A stretch of DNA of 30,927 nucleotides from Actinomycetes bacterium (lineage in GTDB: Bacteria; Actinomycetota; Actinomycetes; Mycobacteriales; Mycobacteriaceae), in assembly GCA_023461275.1 (NCBI GenBank), contig JAEYMI010000078.1, positions 1-30,927 on the forward strand. Reading direction: 5' to 3'. Each line of letters starts with the position of its first letter. Within the stretch, counting starts at the first letter, position 1. Both the position numbers and the translations under genes were made by a program. The notes under the pieces are model-generated. The model had not been told where the DNA came from. It searched no databases and worked only from the letters and a program-made list of their open reading frames with translations. Positions 6,355 to 14,509 of the stretch are shown piece after piece.

Positions 6355-7497
6355 GTGGACGACTTGGCGGGACGTGGTTCGTCGGTAGGACCCGCAATGG
6401 CCACCGGACGCTTCGAAAGTCGGTCCGATCGCTACGGCTGGGGTTCGACCGATCTCGTCGACGACGAGATGACCAGCATCATCCCGGTCGTCCGCGATTC
6501 CCACCAGGCCGATTCCCATGGGGCCGATTCCTACGGTGCTGATTCCTATGGGGCCGACGACGTCACCTGGGGCGATACCGATTGGGATCGGTACTACCGC
6601 CCGACGCATTCCGAGATCACCCAGGACATCGTCCTTCCCGAGCACGAGTTCGACGCCTACGCGGACGAACCGCTCGACCTTGAGGGCGCCTGGCTCGACG
6701 ACTACTCCACCACCCGCAGCGGCGAACTCACCCTCGACACCGTCGATGAGCTGCCCTTCCGGACCCGTACCCAGCCCGACCGCAAGCGTGGCAAGCATCG
6801 TCTCACCGCGCCGCCCACCGCCCTGCGCGGCGGACGGGCCGCACTGATGGCCGTCGCAGCGGGTGCCGCCGTGGCAGCGGTCGCACAGGTGGGAGCCGGC
6901 GAGGCCCCCACACCCACCAACGCCGCCAACGTCGGCGAGGCAACCCCCGTCGCGGACCTCGGTCCCGGAGTGGCGGCAGGCGTGGCCAAGCACGACATGA
7001 GCGACTTCACCGAGCAGCTCGCCGTCGGCAAGCAGGCCGCCGACGCCAAGGCCGAGCGCGAGGCGCTCGCGCGGCGCCCGATGTTCACCTCGCCCATCCC
7101 GCTCGGTGCCTACGACTTCACCTCGACCTTCGCGATGCGTTGGGGAAGCTTCCACGGCGGCATCGACCTCGCCGCACCGCTGGGCACACCGATCCACGCC
7201 GCCACCGACGGCGTCGTCATCGAAGCTGGTCCCGCGTCGGGCTACGGCAACTGGGTCCAGGTGCGTGCCGACGACGGCACCGTCACCATGTACGGCCACA
7301 TGGCCTCCTCGGGTGTGCTCGTCCAGAAGGGCCAGCACGTCACCGCAGGCGATGTGATCGCCCTCGTCGGCAACGAAGGCTTCTCCACCGGCCCGCACTG
7401 CCACTTCGAGGTCTGGAAGGGCGGGAACATGAAGATCGATCCCGCGCCCTGGCTCGCCGAGCACGGCGTCAAGCTCTCCGCCTACACCGGCGGCTGA
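6355..7497 (+). CDS. Membrane-anchored M23/LytM-type peptidase
   Basis: This 380-residue protein has an acidic cytosolic N-terminus and a basic flank (PDRKRGKHRL). One membrane helix follows at about 161-180. An exported linker leads to a C-terminal LytM domain with all metal and catalytic motifs: H267-xxx-D271, H325 and H348-C-H350. M23 enzymes cut peptide cross-links in peptidoglycan. It corresponds in position and orientation to Rv0950c, next to sucC. The GTG start is preceded by AGGAAACGAG. Residues 48-67 are a pentapeptide repeat of the DSYGA type. A Crp/GlxR site and TCACA repeats lie upstream. Whether it is an active hydrolase or an activator is unknown, but the catalytic residues are intact. 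Confidence 0.93.
   Translation: MDDLAGRGSSVGPAMATGRFESRSDRYGWGSTDLVDDEMTSIIPVVRDSHQADSHGADSYGADSYGADDVTWGDTDWDRYYRPTHSEITQDIVLPEHEFDAYADEPLDLEGAWLDDYSTTRSGELTLDTVDELPFRTRTQPDRKRGKHRLTAPPTALRGGRAALMAVAAGAAVAAVAQVGAGEAPTPTNAANVGEATPVADLGPGVAAGVAKHDMSDFTEQLAVGKQAADAKAEREALARRPMFTSPIPLGAYDFTSTFAMRWGSFHGGIDLAAPLGTPIHAATDGVVIEAGPASGYGNWVQVRADDGTVTMYGHMASSGVLVQKGQHVTAGDVIALVGNEGFSTGPHCHFEVWKGGNMKIDPAPWLAEHGVKLSAYTGG
6496..6555 (+). repeat. 15-bp tandem repeat, four units, inside M23 gene
   Basis: Four units of the type GATTCCTATGGGGCC encode D-S-[HY]-[QG]-A. All are 15 bp and keep the frame, so copy number could change without breaking the gene. Confidence 0.85.
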
Positions 7498-7559
7498 TCT
7501 CCCGCTCCCGCGTCGACAGCGCCCACGCGCCCATCGACAGCGCCCACATTCACAACGAC

Positions 7560-7592
7560 GGCGCCCCGGCGCCCATCGACGGCGCCCTTTTC
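7560..7592 (+). terminator. Intrinsic terminator of the M23 gene
   Basis: Three GGCGCC blocks (7560, 7568, 7581) can pair in alternative ways. The stem GGCGCC-CATCGAC-GGCGCC followed by CTTTTC is the best terminator form. The preceding bases hold repeated CGACAGCGCCCAC units. Confidence 0.6.
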
Positions 7593-7597
7593 ATGCT

Positions 7598-7703
7598 GAT
7601 CGAGTAGCCTCCGAGCGAAGCGAGGAAGCGTATCGAGATCCCCTGCAGCTCAACGGGTCTCGATACACCCCTCGCCCAGCGGCTCGGGGCACTCGACCAG
7701 CAG
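7598..7703. repeat. Face-to-face pair of dispersed repeats
   Basis: A reverse copy (GATCGAGTAG...CGTATCGAGATC, 7598-7641) is followed by a forward copy (GGTCTCGATACAC...CACTCGACCAGCAG, about 7656-7703). The pair forms a long inverted repeat between the convergent ends of the M23 and pcrA genes. A further CACTCGACCAGCAG half copy follows at about 7713. Confidence 0.7.
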
Positions 7704-7736
7704 CAAAAGTCACCACTCGACCAGCAGACTACTGTC

Positions 7737-10334
7737 TCAGAGCTTGTCGCCCGGGAGTCCGCCCAGCGTCATGAACGTCATCCGACCCACCTTGCCGCCG
7801 AAATCGAAGGTGATGCGCTCGGTGGTGCCGCTGCCCTCCTTGGCAACCGCCTTGCCCATGCCATACTTCGGGTGGCTCATCCGATCGCCGATGTCGTAGT
7901 GCTCGTGCTTGTTCCGGCTGCGGGCCGGGTCCGGGGAATACGACGACCGGCCACGCGAGCCGGACCCAGCCGAACCGAAACCGCTTGAGCCGAAACCTGA
8001 TCCGAAGCCCCCCGATCCGAAGCCCTCGGCACCGAAGACACCGCCGGTCGATCCGCGGTGACGACTCAATGACCGTCGTGGCTCGGTTCGACGCCAATCC
8101 AGCAGGTGCTGCGGAATCTCTTGCAGGAAGCGCGATTCCGGGTTCGACACCGGCTGACCCCACGACGCCCGGGTCAATGACCGGGTGAGGTAGAGCCGCT
8201 CTTTGGCCCGGGTGATTCCCACATAGGCGAGTCGGCGTTCCTCACTCAGCTCATCCGGGTCACCCAGCGCGCGCATATGGGGGAAATGCCCGTCTTCCCA
8301 ACCGGTTACGAAGACCACCGGGAATTCCAGCCCCTTCGCGGTGTGCAGCGTCATCAACGTGACGACGCCGTCCACCGAATCGGGGACCTGATCGGCGTCG
8401 GCCACCAGGGAGACCCGCTCCAGGAACGCCGCAAGCGAACCGGGCTCGGGCTCCCCCTCACCGATGACGATGCCGTCCTCGGTTTCGAGATCGGCGGCGT
8501 CGAGATCGGCGGTTTCGGCCTCATCCGTGCCGAAATCGTCGTCGTCGAAATCGTCGTCGGAGCCCGCCACCCCGGCCGCCTCGGCGCTGAATTCCTTTGC
8601 CACCGAGATCAACTCGTTGAGGTTGTCCAACCGGGCGCCGTCCTGGGGATCATTCGACGCCTCGAGTTCGGCACGGTACCCGGTACGTTCGACGATCGCG
8701 TCGACGAGCTCGCCGATGTCGGCACCCTCGTCGGTGGCGTCGACGACGGCCACATCCGACTCGCCCGACGACACGTCACCGAAGGTGGCCAGGAAGTCGT
8801 TGCGCAGCCCTTCGATCAACTCGACGAACCCTGAAATCTGTTTCACCGCACGAGTATTGAGCAAGGCCACCTTGCCCTCGGCGGCCTCGATCAACGCTTG
8901 GTAGAAACTGACGCCGGTGTTCTCCGAGTGCACCGCTACACACGCCTCGGCACGGTCGCCGATGCCACGGCGCGGCGTATTGAGGATCCGACGCAGGCTG
9001 ACCGCATCGTCGGGGTTCGCCACCACCCGTAGGTAGGCCACCACATCCCGAACCTCTTTGCGCTCATAGAATCTCGTGCCGCCGACCACCTTGTACGGGA
9101 TGCCGTGCCGAACGAAGACTTCTTCGATGGGTCGCGATCCGGTGTTGGTGCGGTAGAACACCGCAATGTCGGAGTAGGCGTGGCTCGACGATCCGCCGAT
9201 CGAGTAGTCGGTGAGGCTCTCGATCTCCTTGGCGATGAACATCGACTCGTCGCGATCGGAATCGGCGACGTAGCCGACGATGAGTTCACCGTCGCCGGAG
9301 TCGGTCCACAGTCGCTTCTCCCGGCGTCCGCTATTGCGCGCGATGACCGCGTTGGCGGCCGAGAGAATGGTCTGCGTCGATCGGTAATTCTGTTCCAGCA
9401 GAATGGTTTCCGCGTTCGGGAAGTCCCGCTCGAATTCCTCGATGTTGCGGATCGTCGCACCACGGAAAGCATAGATGGACTGATCGGCGTCGCCGACCAC
9501 GCACAATTCCGACGGCGTGACGCCGGATTCTGTCGTCGTCTCGCCCACCAATTCCCGCACCAGCACGTACTGCGCATGGTTGGTGTCCTGGTACTCGTCG
9601 ACGAGCACGTGGCGGAAGCGCCGGCGATAGTATTCGGCGACATCGGGGTGCCGTTTGAGCAGCGCCACGGTTTCACCGATCAGGTCGTCGAAGTCGAAAG
9701 CGTTCGCACCACGCAGGCGTCGTTGATATTCGCCGTAGATCCGGGCAACCGTCTGCACGGCGGGCTCGGCGTCGTCGGCCTTCTCCGCAGCCTCCTCCGG
9801 CGAGATCAGCTCGTTCTTCAGGTTCGAGATGCTCACCGCGACACCACGCGGGCTGAACTTCTTGGGGTCGAGGTCCAGATCGCGGATGATCATGCCCAGC
9901 AGGCGTTTCGAGTCGTCGGAGTCGTAGATGGAGAAGTTGGAGTTCATCGGTGCCAGCAGCGCCGACTGCGCACGCAGGATCCGCACACAGGTGGAGTGAA
10001 ATGTCGACACCCACATGAAGTTCGCGCGTGGCCCGACGAGTCCGATCACCCGTTCGCGCATCTCGGCGGCGGCCTTGTTGGTGAACGTGATCGCCAACAC
10101 CTGGCCGGGAGAAACGTCGCGAGCGGCCAGCAGGTAGGCGATGCGGCGGGTGAGCACCGCGGTCTTACCCGACCCGGCACCGGCAACGATCAGCAGCGGG
10201 GATCCGGCATGCAACACAGCGGCCCGTTGCTGAGGATTCAGGCCGTCGAGCAGAGCCTGGGTGCGCTCGTCGGGCGCCTGGGTTTCGGGCTGCGGGGATC
10301 GGGGTGCGGGCGTAGCGGGGGTGGATCGTGTCAT
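7737..10334 (-). CDS. UvrD/PcrA-family DNA helicase
   Basis: This 865-residue superfamily 1A helicase unwinds DNA 3'-5' in repair and replication restart. Walker A is GAGSGKT (52-58), followed by TFTNKAAAEMRERV (motif Ia), VDEYQDTN (motif II), GDADQSIYAFRGA (III) and LMTLHTAKGLEFPVVF (V). The C-terminus carries the Tudor-like segment HYDIGDRMSHPKYGMGKAV, the RNA polymerase-binding region in PcrA-type proteins. It is about 90 residues longer than M. tuberculosis UvrD1. The extra length comes from an Asp/Glu-rich insertion (roughly 580-640, SDDDFDDDDFGTDEAE) and a Gly/Phe/Ser-rich linker (FGSGGFGSGFGSSGFGS) before the Tudor-like segment. Its place beside the M23 gene and sucCD matches uvrD1 (Rv0949). 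Confidence 0.95.
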   Translation of the reverse strand: MTRSTPATPAPRSPQPETQAPDERTQALLDGLNPQQRAAVLHAGSPLLIVAGAGSGKTAVLTRRIAYLLAARDVSPGQVLAITFTNKAAAEMRERVIGLVGPRANFMWVSTFHSTCVRILRAQSALLAPMNSNFSIYDSDDSKRLLGMIIRDLDLDPKKFSPRGVAVSISNLKNELISPEEAAEKADDAEPAVQTVARIYGEYQRRLRGANAFDFDDLIGETVALLKRHPDVAEYYRRRFRHVLVDEYQDTNHAQYVLVRELVGETTTESGVTPSELCVVGDADQSIYAFRGATIRNIEEFERDFPNAETILLEQNYRSTQTILSAANAVIARNSGRREKRLWTDSGDGELIVGYVADSDRDESMFIAKEIESLTDYSIGGSSSHAYSDIAVFYRTNTGSRPIEEVFVRHGIPYKVVGGTRFYERKEVRDVVAYLRVVANPDDAVSLRRILNTPRRGIGDRAEACVAVHSENTGVSFYQALIEAAEGKVALLNTRAVKQISGFVELIEGLRNDFLATFGDVSSGESDVAVVDATDEGADIGELVDAIVERTGYRAELEASNDPQDGARLDNLNELISVAKEFSAEAAGVAGSDDDFDDDDFGTDEAETADLDAADLETEDGIVIGEGEPEPGSLAAFLERVSLVADADQVPDSVDGVVTLMTLHTAKGLEFPVVFVTGWEDGHFPHMRALGDPDELSEERRLAYVGITRAKERLYLTRSLTRASWGQPVSNPESRFLQEIPQHLLDWRRTEPRRSLSRHRGSTGGVFGAEGFGSGGFGSGFGSSGFGSAGSGSRGRSSYSPDPARSRNKHEHYDIGDRMSHPKYGMGKAVAKEGSGTTERITFDFGGKVGRMTFMTLGGLPGDKL

Positions 10335-10403
10335 CGAGTCAAGAGGTTACTCCTGCGGACCGACACGTTAGGCTGTGCCCGGATCATGCAGCGTAGGGGG
10401 ATC

Positions 10404-11987
10404 ATGAACCAGAAATCGACCACCGTTCCGACGATTCTGCTGGCGATCGCGGCTTTGGCGGCGGTGGTGGCCACGATTCTGTGTGTCATCCGCTTCCCCA
10501 CCGACGGCGCCGCCGAGCCGACCTCGGCATTCCGCGCTCAGAGCAGACTCGACGACGTCGCTTTCGCCTTCGCGAACCAGAAGGGTGTCCGCTACTCGGG
10601 CACGGTCACCGCGGACAACTCGAGCTCCGACGCGGGGACACACACGGTGACCGTCGACGATCTGATCGTCACCGGCGCGTCGTCGGCGTCGGGCACGGTC
10701 ACCTACGACGGCCATCGCGCAGAGTATCGGGAGATCGGCAACAACGACTTCGCGAAGGGACCCGCCGATTTCTGGACGGCACTGTTCGACAAGATGCCCA
10801 CCAAGCAGAACATCGACCTCGACTCGGTGGCCGACAAGTGGAGTTCACTGAACCGCACCCTGTTCCCGCATCTCGGCATCATCCTCAACCCGCGGTACAT
10901 CGCCGGACACCTGGGCAACACCGAGGCCGACGACGCCCCCACCCTCGGCCTCGCGGTGACCAAGGGCGACGACGTGCTGCCCGACGCCCGGTTCTGGCCG
11001 ACATCGGACCCGGCGGTCAGCGAATCCGACAACACCATCTCCGCCAACAAGATCGAGGTCACCGTCGATCCGGCCAACTCGACGATCACCCACCTCAAGG
11101 GCACCATCTCCTCCGACGGCGCCTACCCGATCACCGTCGATCTCGGGGTGTCGTCGACGACGGTGGCCGACGTCGCCAAGGTCTTCTCCGACGGCCGGGA
11201 CATCGCCACCGACCTGGCGTCGGCTCCGGCACCGGGTCTGCGGTTCGAGATGACCGCCACACCGCGGGTCCGCAGCGCCGGCGACTGCATGATGCCCAAC
11301 TGCGGATTCGAGGTCACCACCAGCGCCCAGATGGCTCCCGATTCGCAGTGGCCGGGACCCGGGCACATCAACTTCGGTATCACCGTCACCTACGCGCTCA
11401 ACGACGGCCCGCTCGGCGCGGTCGGGGGAACCTGCACCCGGGTGGTTCGCGCCGACTTCGGCCAATCAGTTCAAACACGTTGCGATGCAACGAATCTCCC
11501 GTACGAAGGCGCCGGCGGCACCATTCGGGCCCATCTGGAGTACAAGTATCTCCCGTTCGTCGATTTCGGAAACTCCACCACCGGCTACGTCGGCGACACC
11601 GAGACGATGCTCCGGCGGCCGTACACCCTCGCCCGAACCGGGTCCAAGAAGCCCGACGCCGCGCGGTACGGACAGGGAATCACCGGGCTGCCGTCGAATT
11701 ATGCGTTGTCGCACAACGGCTTTCTTTTCGACGGGATCACCCCGGGCGGCGACTACATCGTCACCTTCGCACCCGGTTATGCCGCGCATGTCGTCGGATC
11801 GACGTTCGATCCGTCGTGGGCCGGCATCCGCCTGCTCACCGACCGCGCACGCCAACAGGCCAAGGCTGCCGACGGAAGCAAGGTGAGCTGGGCCGTAGCC
11901 GAGCCCGCTGCGGTGCCGGCGCTGACCGCCCTAGTGACGGCCGCCGGGCTGTCGGATCGGATCAGCGTCAGCCAGATCAACGCCTGA
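10404..11987 (+). CDS. Membrane-anchored exported protein, function unknown
   Basis: No characterised family is recognised. The protein of about 527 residues starts with a short basic or polar head and a single hydrophobic helix (TVPTILLAIAALAAVVATILCVI). The rest is a soluble, presumably extracytoplasmic region. Residues about 45-110 suggest beta structure (RYSGTVTADN...). Cysteines occur in CMMPNC and in GGTC/TRC contexts around residues 295-370 and could form disulfides outside the cell. ATG 10404 is preceded by AGGGGG. An earlier ATG at 10386 is nearly leaderless relative to a TAGGCT -10-like box at 10369-10374. The gene diverges from pcrA and has no close co-directional partner. Confidence 0.85.
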   Translation: MNQKSTTVPTILLAIAALAAVVATILCVIRFPTDGAAEPTSAFRAQSRLDDVAFAFANQKGVRYSGTVTADNSSSDAGTHTVTVDDLIVTGASSASGTVTYDGHRAEYREIGNNDFAKGPADFWTALFDKMPTKQNIDLDSVADKWSSLNRTLFPHLGIILNPRYIAGHLGNTEADDAPTLGLAVTKGDDVLPDARFWPTSDPAVSESDNTISANKIEVTVDPANSTITHLKGTISSDGAYPITVDLGVSSTTVADVAKVFSDGRDIATDLASAPAPGLRFEMTATPRVRSAGDCMMPNCGFEVTTSAQMAPDSQWPGPGHINFGITVTYALNDGPLGAVGGTCTRVVRADFGQSVQTRCDATNLPYEGAGGTIRAHLEYKYLPFVDFGNSTTGYVGDTETMLRRPYTLARTGSKKPDAARYGQGITGLPSNYALSHNGFLFDGITPGGDYIVTFAPGYAAHVVGSTFDPSWAGIRLLTDRARQQAKAADGSKVSWAVAEPAAVPALTALVTAAGLSDRISVSQINA

Positions 11988-12018
11988 CCGACCCCGAAGG
12001 ACCAACACCGCAGCACCG

Positions 12019-13950
12019 TCAGCGCACGTACCGAGCCTCCACCACCTCGCCGACCCGGCCTTCGCCGGTGTGCAGGGTCAGGCCGTCGGTCACCGGTCGG
12101 ACGTTGATGCCTTCGCCGCGGCCGTCGAGCTGAACGTAGATGATGTGCAGCCCGGCCGAGATCGGTACGCGCACCGCCGGCCCGCCACCGTCGAGTGAGA
12201 ACTCGGCCTCACCGTTGCGGTTGGCGCAGTAGCTGACGGCCATCGTCCACTGCCACTGCAGGAGTGGGCCGTCGAGAGTGAGTTTCCCCGGCCCGGTGAT
12301 CTCCGGATTGCCACAGGTGCCGCTCCCCGGACGGATGAGTCGACGCTGCGTCACCTCACCGTCGACGGCGGTACCGGAGGTGTCCAGGACGATCACCTTG
12401 TCGGTGTAGCGACCGAACTGCGGCCGATCGGTCACCCGACCGAAGGTGTGGCTGATCTGGTTCTGCGGGAACGCAACCGGCAGCAGCACCTCCAGCGGAA
12501 GCGACTGATCGAACATCGGATGCTCGCGGTTGGCGGCCAGCGAACTGCGTGCCGTCGCGAGGTACGGGCCGGTCGGGTTGTCCTGCCACGACGACGAGAA
12601 CCCGGCGAGCGCGATCAACGACGACGCCGCGGCGAGCGCGGTCAGTACCGCGACCCCGACCACGGCCGGCGGCACCGACCGCGTGGCGTCGTCGCGACCG
12701 AGCGCGTGACGACCACCGGTGTCGGCGCGATCAGACGTCGGCGAGGACTTGGGAGGTGAAGCGATCAGCAGCGCGGCGGCCAGCGTGAACACCACCGCGG
12801 TGTCGGGCAGGTACCGCATCGTCTGCGCCAGTTCCAGCGCGGTATTGGCGCTTGAGCGGTTCCACATCGCCGGGATCTGGGCCAGCACCGGATAGATGGC
12901 GGTGCACAGCAGCACGGCCGCCGCACCCCGTCGACGCATGAACGCCACCGCGACCAGACCCGCGGCCACCACCCATCCGACGACGATCATCCAGACCGGC
13001 GGGAATCCCATCGGCGGGCTCGGCGTCCAGCGCGACCACTCCCACGGGCCACCGATCAGCGACGGGACGATCGCGTTGTTGATCGAGCGCCACACCAACT
13101 GCATGGTCTGGGTGATCGAATGCTGACCGGCGGTGGCGTCGGAGACCGAGAAGAACACGATCAGCCAGACCGCGAAGATGACCGCCATCGAAACCCACAG
13201 CGCGCGGGCGCGCAGGAAGACGTCGGCGACGGCACTCACCGAATCGCGTCGACCCCAGCGGGCCGCGAGCACCGCCGCGATGAAGGCCACCGGCAGGATG
13301 AACAGCGACTTCTCGAAGAAGGCCAACGCCACCAGGAAGATGATCGACGAGCGGATCGCGATGGTGCGCACCTGCCCGGGGTCACGGTCGTCGCGGGTGA
13401 GCAGGATCGCGTCGGTGACGATCCAGGCCATCGCGGCCTGCAACGGCAGCGAGTTGAGCCCGGCGGCCCACCACGCGAACGCCGGCACCGTCATCGGAGT
13501 GAACAGATAGAACACCAGCGCGGCGAGGGCGGCCACTCGCACGCCCGCGACGTTGCGGCTGGGCGAGGTTCCGGCGATGACCCGGATCATCCGCCACACC
13601 GACACTGACGCGATGGCCTGCAGCACGATCAACGTGACCGCCGGCACCGCCCAGTTGACCGGCGCGATCAGCGTCGAGATCCCGGCGACCAGGAACGTCG
13701 CCGGCATGAAGTGTCCGTCGTGGCTGTGGCCCAGATAGGTCCAGCTCGCGATGTTGTTGGTGGAGGCACGCCCGATGAGGATGAGGTCGTCCCAGTAGAA
13801 GTTGCCGCTCACCGCGACCCATCCCCGCACCACCAGCGCGGCGATGATCAGGGCGCCGGCAATCGCGGTCATCGTCGTCGACGTCAAAGGGTTACCCGGT
13901 TGCGACGACGGCGGCGACGGCCGTTGCGCGCTCGGCGTGAGCGTGACCAT
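12019..13950 (-). CDS. Polytopic membrane protein, GT-C-like
   Basis: This protein of about 643 residues has around ten hydrophobic segments in its first ~455 residues and a soluble C-terminal region of about 190 residues. Right after the first helix comes SGNFYWDDLILIGRAS. An acidic pair in the first exported loop is typical of GT-C glycosyltransferases, which use lipid-linked sugar donors, so a cell-envelope glycosyltransferase is a reasonable guess but not shown. The C-terminal domain is beta-rich with paired cysteines (GTCGNPEI and SYCANRN). The frame is open to 14028. I prefer ATG 13950 because it removes an implausible Arg-rich leader. It diverges from the chorismate mutase gene. Confidence 0.85.
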   Translation of the reverse strand: MVTLTPSAQRPSPPSSQPGNPLTSTTMTAIAGALIIAALVVRGWVAVSGNFYWDDLILIGRASTNNIASWTYLGHSHDGHFMPATFLVAGISTLIAPVNWAVPAVTLIVLQAIASVSVWRMIRVIAGTSPSRNVAGVRVAALAALVFYLFTPMTVPAFAWWAAGLNSLPLQAAMAWIVTDAILLTRDDRDPGQVRTIAIRSSIIFLVALAFFEKSLFILPVAFIAAVLAARWGRRDSVSAVADVFLRARALWVSMAVIFAVWLIVFFSVSDATAGQHSITQTMQLVWRSINNAIVPSLIGGPWEWSRWTPSPPMGFPPVWMIVVGWVVAAGLVAVAFMRRRGAAAVLLCTAIYPVLAQIPAMWNRSSANTALELAQTMRYLPDTAVVFTLAAALLIASPPKSSPTSDRADTGGRHALGRDDATRSVPPAVVGVAVLTALAAASSLIALAGFSSSWQDNPTGPYLATARSSLAANREHPMFDQSLPLEVLLPVAFPQNQISHTFGRVTDRPQFGRYTDKVIVLDTSGTAVDGEVTQRRLIRPGSGTCGNPEITGPGKLTLDGPLLQWQWTMAVSYCANRNGEAEFSLDGGGPAVRVPISAGLHIIYVQLDGRGEGINVRPVTDGLTLHTGEGRVGEVVEARYVR

Positions 13951-14086
13951 GGGCACCAGGGTAAGTCTCCGGTTCATCCGGCGGATCAGTGGAGCCGCCG
14001 AGACCGCAGCGGGGCTGAGCGAGGACATGCCGTCGCGAACCGGCCGTCGTGAACCGATTTGGACCCGCGTGGCAAAATCGACTTCC

Positions 14087-14443
14087 GTGAATGAGCCTGA
14101 TCCCGCCGAAGGCGCCGCCCCGTCCGCAGCGGGCGGCGGTTTCGAGACGACGATCGACCTCGACGACTATCAGCTCTCGCCCACCGATGTCGACGCCATG
14201 TCCGACGACATCGATCAACTGCGCCTCGAGATCGACCGGATGGATGCCATCATCCTGGCGGCGGTCAAGCGACGATCAGCGGTGTCGAAGAAGATCGGCG
14301 CGGCCCGCATGGCCTCAGGTGGTCCGCGGCTGGTGCACAGCCGTGAGGTGAAGGTCCTCGATCGGTTCGCCGACCTCGGGCAGGAAGGCCACACGCTGGC
14401 GATGCTGCTGCTGCGTCTCGGACGAGGTCCGCTCGGGCGCTGA
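14087..14443 (+). CDS. Chorismate mutase, AroQ-delta type
   Basis: This 118-residue all-helical enzyme converts chorismate to prephenate, the branch point to Phe and Tyr. Residues 43-118 (IDQLRLEIDRMDAIILAAVK..., KIGAARMASGG, RLVHSREVKVLDRF) match the intracellular M. tuberculosis enzyme Rv0948c closely. The C-terminal RLGRGPLGR resembles the tail that docks onto DAHP synthase AroG and activates the mutase there. The N-terminal ~40 residues are a low-complexity extension. The GTG start follows CAAAAT at about 14073-14078, a possible -10 box, so translation may be nearly leaderless. It is followed closely by pgi on the same strand, as in mycobacteria. Confidence 0.93.
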   Translation: MNEPDPAEGAAPSAAGGGFETTIDLDDYQLSPTDVDAMSDDIDQLRLEIDRMDAIILAAVKRRSAVSKKIGAARMASGGPRLVHSREVKVLDRFADLGQEGHTLAMLLLRLGRGPLGR

Positions 14444-14509
14444 TCCCCGCCGGCGACGACCCTCCTGCATCGCATCGCACAGCCGGGGCGCAGCACTTAG
14501 GGTTGTGAC

